A DNA stretch of 64,000 bases from Pseudobdellovibrio exovorus JSS (GTDB lineage: Bacteria > Bdellovibrionota > Bdellovibrionia > Bdellovibrionales > Bdellovibrionaceae): contig NC_020813.1 in NCBI RefSeq assembly GCF_000348725.1, positions 372,001-436,000 of the forward strand, read 5' to 3'. Shown piece by piece: positions 54,144-63,135 of the stretch. The first letter of the stretch is position 1. Each line of letters starts with the position of its first letter. A program made the translations under genes and the position numbers. The notes below the pieces were generated by a model, which saw only the letters and a program-made list of their open reading frames with translations, had not been told where the DNA came from and did no database searches.

Positions 54144-55112
54144 ATGGCCATTTGGATGTTATTGATGAATAAAGCGATGGCAGGCTCATTTATGCCGGAA
54201 CAAGGCACGCAGATTGCGAAGCAAGTAGATAACCTTTATGGTTTCTTGCTTGTTGTTAGCTTTATTTCATGCGCGATTCTGATCGGCGGAATGATTTACT
54301 TTGTTCTAAAGTACAAACGTAAATCAGCTCATGATAAAACAGCCTATATCACCCATGACACTCGTTTAGAGGTTTTATGGTCGGCGATTCCACTAATTAT
54401 TTTCTTAGTGGTTTTTGCATGGGGTTGGGTTCTTTACCATGACATGAGAAAAATGCCAGAGAACGCTCTTGAGATTATGGTTATGGGCCGTCAATGGAGC
54501 TGGACTGCTGAATACAAAAACGGTGTTAAATCGAGTGAAATCGTTGTGCCTGTGGGTAAAGACGTGAAATTGATCTTAGGATCAGAAGACGTTATCCACT
54601 CGTTCTTCGTGCCAAGTTTCCGTATCAAGCAAGATGCTGTTCCCGGACGTTATACATCTTTATGGTTTAATGCGACGAAATTAGGTGAGTTCCACGTATT
54701 CTGTACTGAGTATTGCGGTACCTCACATGCGGCGATGATCACGCGTCTTAAAGTTGTGACTCAAGAAGAATTTGATAAATGGTTAATTGAAGAGTCAGAA
54801 GTAGGTCTTCTTCCTATCGCAGAAAGAGGAGCTAAATACTTCCAAACTCGCGCTTGTGCTTCTTGCCATAACGTAGATAATCCTGCAGCGAAGATCGGTC
54901 CTTCTTTATACCAACGCTGGGGTAAAGAAGCGCATTTATCAAATGGAACAACAGTTCCATTTGACGAAAACTATGTTCGTGAATCCATGATGTTGCCTCA
55001 AGCACAATTGGCAGCTGGGTTTTCTGCTCCGTCTCCGATGCCTTCATATCAAGGTCAGCTTTCAGAGTCTGAGCTAGCAGCCATCATCGAATACATTAAA
55101 GGTTTAAATTAA
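54144..55112 (+). CDS. coxB: cytochrome c oxidase subunit II fused to cytochrome c
   Basis: The product is 322 aa. Two membrane helices (about 29-53 and 78-98) precede the cupredoxin CuA domain, with ligands in HVFCTEYCGTSHAAM and the earlier His in EDVIHSFFVP. A C-terminal cytochrome c domain (about 225-322) has CASCH (near residue 238) and a Met in PSPMPSYQG. This fusion defines the caa3 type. It transfers electrons from cytochrome c to subunit I. It follows sco by one base and precedes coxA by 19 bases. Confidence 0.97.
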   Translation: MAIWMLLMNKAMAGSFMPEQGTQIAKQVDNLYGFLLVVSFISCAILIGGMIYFVLKYKRKSAHDKTAYITHDTRLEVLWSAIPLIIFLVVFAWGWVLYHDMRKMPENALEIMVMGRQWSWTAEYKNGVKSSEIVVPVGKDVKLILGSEDVIHSFFVPSFRIKQDAVPGRYTSLWFNATKLGEFHVFCTEYCGTSHAAMITRLKVVTQEEFDKWLIEESEVGLLPIAERGAKYFQTRACASCHNVDNPAAKIGPSLYQRWGKEAHLSNGTTVPFDENYVRESMMLPQAQLAAGFSAPSPMPSYQGQLSESELAAIIEYIKGLN

Positions 55113-55131
55113 TTAAGGGATAGGTGTTGAA

Positions 55132-56733
55132 ATGGGACATGCATCTGGAAAAAACTATATAAATGAGGAGCCAGGGTTACTTTCTTGGTTTACTTCTTTA
55201 GATCACAAACGCATCGCTATATTGTACTTTGTTTCAATTATGTTCTTCTTCTTGGTTGGCGGTATCATGGCGCTTTTACTGCGTCTTGAGCTATTCGCAG
55301 TCAACTCAGCTCCAAACGTTGGAAACATCTTGAAGAATGGCGACGTCTACAATCAGGTACTGACGTATCACGGTGCCGTGATGGTCTTTATGGTGATCGT
55401 TCCGGGGATTCCGGCAATCTTGGGTAACTTCTTCTTACCGCTGCAAATCGGTGCTAAAGACGTGGCTTTCCCTCGCTTGAACTTAGCGAGCTGGTACATC
55501 TTTATGTTAGGTGCGGCCTTAGCGGTTATCACGTTCTTCGTAGCTAAAGTAGATACCGGATGGACGTTCTATACACCTTATTCAATTCGTACTGGTGGTG
55601 CGGTTGTGATGATGGTGGTGGCAGCCTTCATTATGGGGATGAGCTCAATCGTAACAGGTTTGAACTTCATCGTAACGGTTCATAAATTAAGAGCTCCGGG
55701 TATGTCGATGTTCCGTATCCCACTTTTCACATGGGCCATTTACTCAACAGCGATCATTCAGGTTCTAGCAACTCCGGTTCTGGGTATCACGTTGTTACTT
55801 TTGGCTATGGAAAGAACTTTCGGCGTCGGTATCTTCGATCCGAAATTAGGTGGTGACCCAGTATTGTTCCAACATTTTTTCTGGTTCTATTCGCATCCTG
55901 CTGTTTACATCATGATCTTACCAGCGATGGGTGTGATCTCTGAATTGATCACGACTTACTCTAAGAAAACAATCTTCGGTTACACGGCGATTGCCTTTTC
56001 GTCTATCGGTATCGCGGCGGTATCGTTCTTCGTGTGGGGTCACCACATGTTCGTATCGGGTCAGTCTGAAATCGCGGGTATCGTGTTCTCGTTCTTAACA
56101 ATGCTTGTTGGGGTTCCAACAGCGATTAAAATGTTCAACTGGTTGGCAACTCTTTACAAAGGTTCAATCGAGTTTACGGCTCCAATGTTATACGCTTTAG
56201 GATTCCTATTCTTGTTTGCTATCGGTGGTGTGACAGGGATTATGTTAGCCGTAACAGCTATCGACGTTCACTTCCATGACACTTACTTCGTGGTAGCTCA
56301 CTTCCACTACGTGATGGTAGGTGGAACATTAATGGCGATCATGGGTGGATTCTTCCACTGGTTCCCGAAAATGTTCGGTAAGATGTACAGTGAAGTTGGT
56401 GCGCGCTGGTCATGGGTTTTCATCTTCATCGGCTTCAACGTGACATTCTTCCCTCAGTTCATCTTAGGAGCGAAAGGGATGCCTCGTCGTTACTTCGACT
56501 ATGTTCCTGAGTACGAGACTCTAAATAGAGTTTCAACTGTAGGTTCATGGTTAATCACAATCGGTTTCTTAATTGGCTTGTATGTTATCGTTCAAGGATT
56601 AAGAAAAGGTAAACAAGCGCCAGATAATCCATGGGGATCTAAAACATTAGAGTGGCAGACATCGTCTCCACCGATTATGCATAACTTTGATCACGACCCA
56701 GTCGTGACTGCGGGGCCATATGAGTACAAGTAG
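55132..56733 (+). CDS. coxA: cytochrome c oxidase subunit I
   Basis: The product is 533 aa with about 12 membrane segments. Heme a and CuB/heme a3 ligand motifs are all present: LTYHGAVMVF, WFYSHPAVYIMILP (CuB His and the cross-linked Tyr), WGHHMFVSG, and HFHDTYFVVAHFHYVM. The protein reduces O2 to water and pumps protons. The C-terminal part overlaps coxC by 14 bases, so translation is coupled. Confidence 0.98.
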   Translation: MGHASGKNYINEEPGLLSWFTSLDHKRIAILYFVSIMFFFLVGGIMALLLRLELFAVNSAPNVGNILKNGDVYNQVLTYHGAVMVFMVIVPGIPAILGNFFLPLQIGAKDVAFPRLNLASWYIFMLGAALAVITFFVAKVDTGWTFYTPYSIRTGGAVVMMVVAAFIMGMSSIVTGLNFIVTVHKLRAPGMSMFRIPLFTWAIYSTAIIQVLATPVLGITLLLLAMERTFGVGIFDPKLGGDPVLFQHFFWFYSHPAVYIMILPAMGVISELITTYSKKTIFGYTAIAFSSIGIAAVSFFVWGHHMFVSGQSEIAGIVFSFLTMLVGVPTAIKMFNWLATLYKGSIEFTAPMLYALGFLFLFAIGGVTGIMLAVTAIDVHFHDTYFVVAHFHYVMVGGTLMAIMGGFFHWFPKMFGKMYSEVGARWSWVFIFIGFNVTFFPQFILGAKGMPRRYFDYVPEYETLNRVSTVGSWLITIGFLIGLYVIVQGLRKGKQAPDNPWGSKTLEWQTSSPPIMHNFDHDPVVTAGPYEYK

Positions 56734-57391
56734 AGTTGTAAACGGGGTTAACGTTGCGTCTCACTACCGAGACGAAAAACACCAGTACGCTTCGAACAAA
56801 GAGGGTATCTGGTTATTCATGGTGACTGAGATCTTGATGTTTGGTGGCCTTTTTGTTGGCTACATCATCTATCACTCAATGTACCCTGAATTATTTGCTG
56901 AAGGCGCTAGCTTCTTGGATTGGAGATTGGGCTTCATCAATACTCTAGTTCTGATTTTTTCATCGTTAACAATGGCTTTGGGTATTTACTACAACCAAAT
57001 CAGTCAGCCGAAAAAGGCGACATGGGCATTAGCTATTACATTAATTTGTGCGGCTACCTTCATGGTGATCAAATACTTCGAGTACACACATAAATTCCAT
57101 ATCGGTATCTTCCCAGGAGCGATGTTGAACCTAGAGACTCTGAAAGAGCATGGTTACAATATTCAACATCCTAACTTAGGTTTATACTTTGGTTTTTACT
57201 TCTGTATGTCAGGCCTACACGGTATCCACGTGTTAATCGGTATGGGCTTGATCGCATGGGTAATGATCAAAAATATGAAACGTGAGTTCAATGCGAATTA
57301 CTACACTCCGGTAGAGGGTGTTGGTATCTTCTGGCACATTGTCGATTTGATCTGGATCTTTTTATTCCCTTTACTATATTTAGTTGGTTAA
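56720..57391 (+). CDS. coxC: cytochrome c oxidase subunit III
   Basis: The product is 223 aa with about five membrane helices. It has the subunit III pattern: GIWLFMVTEILMFGGLFVGY, FYFCMSGLHGIHVLIGMG and GVGIFWHIVDLIWIFLFPL. It stabilises proton uptake in subunit I. The start overlaps the coxA stop. The subunit IV gene follows after 14 bases. Confidence 0.97.
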   Translation: MSTSRVVNGVNVASHYRDEKHQYASNKEGIWLFMVTEILMFGGLFVGYIIYHSMYPELFAEGASFLDWRLGFINTLVLIFSSLTMALGIYYNQISQPKKATWALAITLICAATFMVIKYFEYTHKFHIGIFPGAMLNLETLKEHGYNIQHPNLGLYFGFYFCMSGLHGIHVLIGMGLIAWVMIKNMKREFNANYYTPVEGVGIFWHIVDLIWIFLFPLLYLVG

Positions 57392-57405
57392 GGAAGGACT
57401 GAGTT

Positions 57406-57723
57406 ATGGCACAACATCATGACGAAAATCATATAACACCGTTAAACACGTACTTAAAAGTCGCTGGCGGGTTATTCTTACTGACTTTTTTAACTATCGG
57501 GGCACATGCTATCCGTGAACATTTACAGCCTTTCTCGGCATTGATCGCATTCGCGATTGCCGGTGTAAAAGCTTATTTGGTTATGGCTTGGTTCATGCAC
57601 TTGAAGTATGACACAGTTTCAAATCGTATTATCTTTGCTACAGGTTTTTTCTTCTTAGCATTGCTTTTCGCGATTTCATCTTTAGATATCTTCACGCGCA
57701 TCTATCAAGGAAGTGTTCTTTAG
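57406..57723 (+). CDS. cytochrome c oxidase subunit IV (caa3 type)
   Basis: The product is 105 aa with three membrane helices (about 15-35, 43-65 and 72-95). The sequence AGVKAYLVMAWFMHLKYD in the second helix is diagnostic of prokaryotic subunit IV. It lies between coxC and ctaB with short gaps (14 and 3 bases), in the same operon. A Shine-Dalgarno AAGGA precedes the start. Confidence 0.93.
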   Translation: MAQHHDENHITPLNTYLKVAGGLFLLTFLTIGAHAIREHLQPFSALIAFAIAGVKAYLVMAWFMHLKYDTVSNRIIFATGFFFLALLFAISSLDIFTRIYQGSVL

Positions 57724-57726
57724 GTC

Positions 57727-58605
57727 GTGTTTAAAACCTATTCTAGCCTGACGAAGTTCGGGATCGTAATATTTGTTCTTTTAGCCGGTGCTGCGGGATA
57801 CGCCACCGGTTTTCAAATTGAAAATTCATTTTCGATAAAACACTTTTTGTGGTTCTTAGGTGGGCTTTACTTTCTAAGCTCAGGCAGTCTGGCGTTGAAT
57901 CAAGTACAAGAGTATAAACTTGATCAAAAGATGCCGCGTACATCTAAGCGCCCTATTGCTTCTGGTAAAATCACTCCAACTGCAGGTTTGATTCTTTCAT
58001 TTACGTTTCTATTTGTTGGGATCAATATGCTGTTCGAGTTATCCTCGGTAGCGGCTTATGTGGGAATAGCTTCCGTCGCGTTGTACAACGGTGTCTACAC
58101 GATGTATTGGAAACCTAAATGGAGATTCGCCGCTGTACCCGGAGCCATTCCTGGGGCTTTTCCCGTCACGATTGGCTACGCCGTCAATAATCCGGATATT
58201 TTCAATTCGGAATCTATCTATTTATTTTTGATCATGTTCTTGTGGCAGATGCCACACTTCTGGACGTTGGCGATCAAGCTGGCCGATGATTATCGCCTAG
58301 GTGGAGTTCCGACTTTGCCTGTGTCATTAGGGGTGCCAAAAACACTATTTCACATCGGTCTTTATACTTTTACTTATTGTGGTGTTGCGATTGCGTCGCC
58401 ATTCTTTTTACACACAAGCTGGGTCTATGCCGCTTTAGTTTTTCCATTTGCCTTCATGCTTTTAAAAGAGTTCTTCCGCTTCTATCGCTCGGAAGGCAAA
58501 GAGCGCTGGCTCGCTTTCTTCATGTGGACGAACATCAGCATGCTCGTCTTCCTCTTCATCCCCGTAATCGACAAGTGGAGCTTCTTGTTCATAGAACGCG
58601 TCTAG
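57727..58605 (+). CDS. ctaB: protoheme IX farnesyltransferase (heme O synthase)
   Basis: The product is 292 aa from a GTG start, with about eight membrane helices. It makes heme O, the precursor of heme A for the oxidase. The prenyltransferase motif is NQVQEYKLDQKMPRTSKRP (Asp-rich loop with RTxxRP), and a second loop has LADDYRLGGVPTLPV. It lies 3 bases after subunit IV. Its stop is 1 base before giant hairpin element B. Confidence 0.95.
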   Translation: MFKTYSSLTKFGIVIFVLLAGAAGYATGFQIENSFSIKHFLWFLGGLYFLSSGSLALNQVQEYKLDQKMPRTSKRPIASGKITPTAGLILSFTFLFVGINMLFELSSVAAYVGIASVALYNGVYTMYWKPKWRFAAVPGAIPGAFPVTIGYAVNNPDIFNSESIYLFLIMFLWQMPHFWTLAIKLADDYRLGGVPTLPVSLGVPKTLFHIGLYTFTYCGVAIASPFFLHTSWVYAALVFPFAFMLLKEFFRFYRSEGKERWLAFFMWTNISMLVFLFIPVIDKWSFLFIERV

Positions 58606-58606
58606 C

Positions 58607-58744
58607 GTTTGTTTTTTCCTCTTAGCCCTTTCAAAAGCTCAAACAACTGCAATTTGAAGAAGTTTTGCTGATGAATACTAAGTTATTCAGAATCACTTCA
58701 AATTGCAGAACTCGTTTTAAAAGGGCTAAGAGGAAAAAACAAAC
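58607..58744 (+). repeat. giant 3' hairpin element B (after ctaB)
   Basis: Outer arms 58607-58631 and 58720-58744 pair perfectly over 25 bases. Next come the conserved loop strands AGCTCAAACAACTGC (5') and GCAGAACTCGTTTT (3'), then a perfect inner stem CTGCAATTTGAAG/CTTCAAATTGCAG and a loop of about 36 bases. It starts 1 base after the ctaB stop. The outer and inner stems differ in sequence from elements A and C, but the loop strands agree. Confidence 0.8.
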
Positions 58745-58823
58745 AGTTAGATAGTTGAATAAACCCAATGCTTGTTGTTGTATTTGTTGATAGATTTTGT
58801 TTCTGTTCAAAGCCGACACAGAG

Positions 58824-58908
58824 TATTTATTTTTATTTCTACCCTTCAAAACGAGTTCTGCCGAAGGCAGCTGTCTGAGCTTTTGAAGGGTAGAAATAAA
58901 AATAAATA
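58824..58908 (-). repeat. giant 3' hairpin element C (after maiA)
   Basis: Outer arms 58824-58851 and 58881-58908 pair perfectly over 28 bases. Read on the minus strand, the loop strands are GCTCAGACAGC (5') and GCAGAACTCGTTTT (3'), with a short inner stem CTGC/GCAG capped by CTTCG. It begins 1 base after the maiA stop, in the same orientation to its gene as A and B to theirs. Elements B and C lie head to head, 79 bases apart, with nothing else recognised between. Confidence 0.8.
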
Positions 58909-58909
58909 G

Positions 58910-59578
58910 TTAAGGTGTGCGTAGCTCTTCCGGGGTGTCGGGTTGTCTGTGCGGGTGTGCTTTTTTGAAGGCTTCTAACTGATTACAGTTTTCATAGATT
59001 TTTGACAGTAATTGGAAGTGTGAAATATCGATTTGAAAACGCTGCGATGAAAATAGTTGTGGGACTAGGAATAGATCCGCAGCTGTTACAGTATCACCAA
59101 AGCAGTATTTTCCGGCATAGGGTTCCAGTGTTTTTTCAGCCGCTGTCAGACCTTTTACAATCCACTTATTCAACCATGTGCTTTTTTGATCGGCGTTAAA
59201 GTGAGCTTGTTTTTCCAGATATTGCATCACACGCAGATTTTGCAAAGGATGGATGTCGGCATTGATGATCTCGCAAAATTGACGGACTTTTCCTTTTAAG
59301 AAAACATCTTGGGGAAAAAGACGTGTGGTTTGAGGAAAAGCATCTTCAAGATATTCGATAATAGCAAAGGATTGGGACAAAGCCTGACCATTGTGTACCA
59401 ATGTGGGTACGCCTGAAAGGGGATTTAAACTTTTATAAGCCTCTGAGAATTGTTCCCCGCCATCATGTAACAGGTGAACAGGGGTGTAGGCGTAGTCCAA
59501 GCCCTTAAGCTCAAGGGCTATGCGAACGCGGTAAGACGTAGAGCTTCTAAAGTAATTATACAAATTAAGATCAGACAT
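58910..59578 (-). CDS. maiA: maleylacetoacetate isomerase (GST zeta type)
   Basis: The product is 222 aa. The thioredoxin-like N-terminal domain has the zeta-GST motif RSSTSYRVRIALELKGL and NPLSGVPTLVHNG. The C-terminal helical domain has HPLQNLRVMQYL and GDTVTAADLFLVPQL. It isomerises maleylacetoacetate to fumarylacetoacetate with glutathione, in tyrosine breakdown. The gene of a fumarylacetoacetase-family protein lies nearby at 60262. It is divergent from the outer-membrane protein gene. Confidence 0.92.
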   Translation of the reverse strand: MSDLNLYNYFRSSTSYRVRIALELKGLDYAYTPVHLLHDGGEQFSEAYKSLNPLSGVPTLVHNGQALSQSFAIIEYLEDAFPQTTRLFPQDVFLKGKVRQFCEIINADIHPLQNLRVMQYLEKQAHFNADQKSTWLNKWIVKGLTAAEKTLEPYAGKYCFGDTVTAADLFLVPQLFSSQRFQIDISHFQLLSKIYENCNQLEAFKKAHPHRQPDTPEELRTP

Positions 59579-59684
59579 AAAATAAGCTTAACATAAATTA
59601 CTTCTAGAGGTCATTTGCTGCGCAGGGTCTACTAGTTTTTGCTCTGAAAGATTGATAAAGTAGCCTGACTTTTAAGGAGATTTT

Positions 59685-60248
59685 ATGAACCTATCAAGAC
59701 TGATTTTATCGTTGATGTTTTTAGCGCCGTTAAGTGCATTTGCCCAAAAAGGATTTTCGTATTCTATGCCTGCGGTTGAGGTGGGATTCAAGTGGAGTTC
59801 TGCCAATCAAACGGGAGCTGAATCTAACAAACAGTCGTTAGCTATGCAGTTGGGTGGTTCAGGAGTTCTGAATCTATCGGATAGTTTTGGTATCAGAAGC
59901 GGTCTATTCTATTCTGAACGTGCTTTTAAATCAGAATTTATTGCGGGTATTACAGGTGAAGGTAAAATCACTTACTTCGAAGTGCCATTACACTTGATGT
60001 TTAAATTTGAAGATTATGCCGGAGTTTATTTAGGACCTTCTGCTGCTATTAAGCTAGGTGACGAATACAAACCGGGAAGTTTGCGTGATGTAAAAGATTT
60101 TGTTGTGCCGTTAACGTTCGGTGCTCAATTTAAATTTCATCCAATGATGGGTGTAAATGTTTTCTTTGAAACAGTCACTGGTGAGTTAGCCCGTGGAGTT
60201 GAAAACTCAAGAGCTGTTGGTGTTAACTTAATGATCGTTTTAGATTAA
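59685..60248 (+). CDS. outer-membrane beta-barrel protein
   Basis: The product is 187 aa with a signal peptide cleaved after AFA (about residue 21). The rest is made of alternating amphipathic strands with Gly/Tyr/Phe, for example FGIRSGLFYSERAFKSEF and YFEVPLHLMFKFEDYAGVYL, ending in LMIVLD. This is the pattern of small outer-membrane beta-barrels of the OMP_b-brl type. A Shine-Dalgarno AAGGAGA precedes the start. The fumarylacetoacetase-like gene follows after 13 bases. Confidence 0.8.
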   Translation: MNLSRLILSLMFLAPLSAFAQKGFSYSMPAVEVGFKWSSANQTGAESNKQSLAMQLGGSGVLNLSDSFGIRSGLFYSERAFKSEFIAGITGEGKITYFEVPLHLMFKFEDYAGVYLGPSAAIKLGDEYKPGSLRDVKDFVVPLTFGAQFKFHPMMGVNVFFETVTGELARGVENSRAVGVNLMIVLD

Positions 60249-60261
60249 GCGGAGTGTTGGA

Positions 60262-61245
60262 ATGAAACTGGGTTCTTTAAAATCGACAAAATCATTGGAT
60301 GGCAAACTGATTGTATTTTCAAAAGACTTAAAGTCTTATGCAAAAGCTTCGCATATTTGCCCTTCTTTGCGTGAGGCCGTCGAAAATTGGACTCAAGTTC
60401 AACCTCAGTTAGAATCTTTATATTCGCAGTTGAATACAGCAGGCTTTTCTGCTGCTATTCCTGCAACGGATGAAAATGTATTTCATTCGGCATTGCCTCG
60501 CACATGGCTGTTTGCAGATGGCTCGGCCTTCATTCATCACATCAAGCTCGTACGTCAGGCGCGTAATGCGCCATTGCCTGAAACACTGTTGACCGTGCCT
60601 TTGATGTATCAAGCTGAATCTGGACGCTTCTTATCGCCAACAGAAAATATTCCACAGGTGGATTTCACTCATGGCACTGATTTCGAAGCTGAAGTCGGTG
60701 TGATCGTAGATCATGTTCCTATGGGTGTGACGCCAGATCAGGCTTTAAAGCATATCAAGTTAGTTGTTTTGATTAACGATGTGTCTTTGCGTGGTTTAAT
60801 CCCAGCAGAACTCGCACAGGGATTTGGATTCTTCCAAAGCAAGCCGAATAAAGCGTTGTCTCCGGTTGCGGTGACAGTGGACGAATTGGCAGGCGATTGG
60901 AAAGATGGCCGTGTTCATTTGCCATTATTAGTGAAGCACAATTCTGAATTCTTCGGTAAAGCCAACGCCGGAGAAATGCATTTCCACTTTGGACAGTTAA
61001 TAGCCCATGCAGCGAAGACACGTGACTTGGCTGCTGGTAGCTTGATCGGCAGTGGTACTGTAGCGAACGAAGATCCAACAGTGGGTTCTAGTTGCTTAGC
61101 TGAAAAAAGAATGATTGAGCAAATCAAAAACGGATCACCGACAACACCATTTATGAAAGATGGTGATACGATCGAGATCCAAATGAACAACACCAAAGGT
61201 GAAAACATTTTTGGCCGTATTTATCAAAAAGTAATAAAAGCCTAG
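60262..61245 (+). CDS. fumarylacetoacetate hydrolase-family protein
   Basis: The product is 327 aa. The FAH fold is clear: DFTHGTDFEAEVGVIVDHVP carries the metal-binding Glu pair, and VVLINDVSLRGLIP (Asp ligand), GFGFFQSKPNKALSPVAV and GSLIGSGTVAN follow. It probably cleaves fumarylacetoacetate to fumarate and acetoacetate, since maiA is nearby, but other beta-diketone substrates are possible. The 2OG oxygenase gene follows after 3 bases. Confidence 0.9.
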   Translation: MKLGSLKSTKSLDGKLIVFSKDLKSYAKASHICPSLREAVENWTQVQPQLESLYSQLNTAGFSAAIPATDENVFHSALPRTWLFADGSAFIHHIKLVRQARNAPLPETLLTVPLMYQAESGRFLSPTENIPQVDFTHGTDFEAEVGVIVDHVPMGVTPDQALKHIKLVVLINDVSLRGLIPAELAQGFGFFQSKPNKALSPVAVTVDELAGDWKDGRVHLPLLVKHNSEFFGKANAGEMHFHFGQLIAHAAKTRDLAAGSLIGSGTVANEDPTVGSSCLAEKRMIEQIKNGSPTTPFMKDGDTIEIQMNNTKGENIFGRIYQKVIKA

Positions 61246-61248
61246 GCG

Positions 61249-62145
61249 ATGAAAAACATTCTTGTTCAAAAGAATTTTTATCCTTCTGCAAGTCGCTTAC
61301 GCTCTGAGTTTGAACAAAACTTTGCAGATTCTAAGTCGACCCATCAGAAACGTTTTGTTTGGGATTTCTGGTATGATGAAGATCAGTACCATTTGATTCG
61401 GACTCCGGCCTATCACTACTTTACACCGACAGAGTATCAAAACTTCCATTCGTATTTAGTGCAGTGGGGGCGGGAGTATTTGGGTTGCCATGATATTTCT
61501 CCGCCGTGGTTAAGTTATTATGTGGATGGCTGTTATCAGAAGCTGCATTCCGATGTGCCCCATGGTCCGTGGGCTTTTGTTTACTCGTTAACTCCGAATA
61601 AAAAAGAATTTAAAGGTGGCGAAACGTTAATTCTAAAAAACAGCACCTTAGATTTTTGGAGTCACTACGGACGTGAAAGAGATCACGAGCAAAATAGCTT
61701 TGTCGATATTATCCCATCGCTGATGAATCAATTGGTAGTATTTGATCCTCGTTTCCCGCATGGGGTGACAGAGGTTAAAGGCACTCGTGATCCTTTAAAA
61801 AGTCGCCTTGTGATGCATGGTTGGTTTGTTAATCCTCGTCCTTATGTGGTGGGTGGTTTAAGTACAGCAGCCGTGCAGAAGGCTTTGAACACTGTCTTTG
61901 AAGGTTTAAATCCCGTGCTTTCAAATATTGGTTTATTAGACGGAGCTTTATCTGTTCGTCTACATGTGGGAGCTGATGGTTTGGTTAAACAGTATCAAGT
62001 GCTGACAGACACATTGGTTTCGTTACAACATCAGGAAGCCGATATTCGCTATCTAAAAAAGGAACTTAAGTCGTTATTTAGTCATGTTCGCTTTGTTAAA
62101 ACAAAAAAAGCATCAAAAATTACGATGCCGCTGATTTTCAAGTAG
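61249..62145 (+). CDS. 2OG-Fe(II) oxygenase family protein
   Basis: The product is 298 aa. The double-stranded beta-helix iron ligands are His/Asp in YQKLHSDVPHGPWAFVYSL and the distal His in DPRFPHGVTEVKG. The 2-oxoglutarate Arg is in LKSRLVMHGWF. This fits the prolyl-4-hydroxylase-like group. The C-terminal 90 residues are an added region. The substrate is unknown. It is between the FAH-like gene and oxyR in one direction, with gaps of 3 and 11 bases. Confidence 0.85.
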   Translation: MKNILVQKNFYPSASRLRSEFEQNFADSKSTHQKRFVWDFWYDEDQYHLIRTPAYHYFTPTEYQNFHSYLVQWGREYLGCHDISPPWLSYYVDGCYQKLHSDVPHGPWAFVYSLTPNKKEFKGGETLILKNSTLDFWSHYGRERDHEQNSFVDIIPSLMNQLVVFDPRFPHGVTEVKGTRDPLKSRLVMHGWFVNPRPYVVGGLSTAAVQKALNTVFEGLNPVLSNIGLLDGALSVRLHVGADGLVKQYQVLTDTLVSLQHQEADIRYLKKELKSLFSHVRFVKTKKASKITMPLIFK

Positions 62146-62156
62146 AGGTAATTGAT

Positions 62157-63113
62157 ATGACATTAACTCAGTTGTCGTATGTGGTCGCTGTAGATAAGCA
62201 CAAAAATTTCGGAGTTGCAGCTCAACACTGTAAAGTGACTCAGCCTACGCTTAGCATGCAAATTCAAAAGTTAGAAGACGAGCTTGGTGTTATCTTATTT
62301 GATCGTACAGAGCAGCCGATCAAAACCACGAAGGTGGGTGAGGCGTTACTGAAGCAGGCAAAAGTGATCTTGCGTGAAGCGCAGAAGTTTGACGAGATGG
62401 TTTTAGAAGAAAAAGATGAGTCTCGTGGCGAAATCCGTATTGGGGTTATTCCGACATTGGCTCCTTATTTGATGCCGCTATTTCTAAAAGACTTCACTAA
62501 AAATAACGAAAACATTAAAGTGATTGTTGAGGAATTACAGACTCAGCAAATCATTCAAAAATTAGATGATGCTGAACTCGATTTAGGATTACTCGTTACA
62601 CCAATTGATCATGCGGGACTACAGGCCGACCCTATTTTTTACGAGCCGTTCATGGCCTACGTTTCGGATAAGTCTCCGCTAGCTAAGCTCAGTAAGGTTG
62701 ACCAAAAAGATCTGAACTCAGGTGATCTGTGGCTTCTTAATGATGGACATTGTTTCCGCGAACAGTCTTTATTGATTTGTAAAAACCGCAAAAAAAATTC
62801 GGATCAAAATAAGAGTTTGATGTTTGAAAGCGGCAGTCTGGAAACGATTAAAAAAATGATCGATCAGGATTATGGTTTTACACTGTTGCCATATCTAGCG
62901 ACATTAGATCTGAAAAACTCAAAACGCCTAAAAGAATTTTCACACCCAGTTCCGACCCGTGAAGTGAGTGTGATTTACAGTAAGTATTTTAGAAAAAATA
63001 AAATCAAAGATAACTTGATTGAAAGTATTCGTCGTCATTTGCCGGAAGGCCTAGACATCGTGGCGAATAAGAAAATCCAAGTTGTAGACCTACCGATCGG
63101 GCAACTGAGCTAG
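62157..63113 (+). CDS. oxyR: OxyR-type LysR regulator of peroxide response
   Basis: The product is 318 aa. The LysR winged helix has FGVAAQHCKVTQPTLSMQIQ. The regulatory domain has the redox Cys pair of OxyR at Cys 199 and Cys 208 (GHCFREQSLLIC), with the same numbering as in Escherichia coli. Peroxide would form a disulfide and switch its DNA binding. It lies 11 bases after the oxygenase gene. An OsmC gene is convergent, so the neighbourhood fits oxidative stress. Confidence 0.94.
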   Translation: MTLTQLSYVVAVDKHKNFGVAAQHCKVTQPTLSMQIQKLEDELGVILFDRTEQPIKTTKVGEALLKQAKVILREAQKFDEMVLEEKDESRGEIRIGVIPTLAPYLMPLFLKDFTKNNENIKVIVEELQTQQIIQKLDDAELDLGLLVTPIDHAGLQADPIFYEPFMAYVSDKSPLAKLSKVDQKDLNSGDLWLLNDGHCFREQSLLICKNRKKNSDQNKSLMFESGSLETIKKMIDQDYGFTLLPYLATLDLKNSKRLKEFSHPVPTREVSVIYSKYFRKNKIKDNLIESIRRHLPEGLDIVANKKIQVVDLPIGQLS

Positions 63114-63135
63114 TCATAGCCCGATCTCAAAAAAG

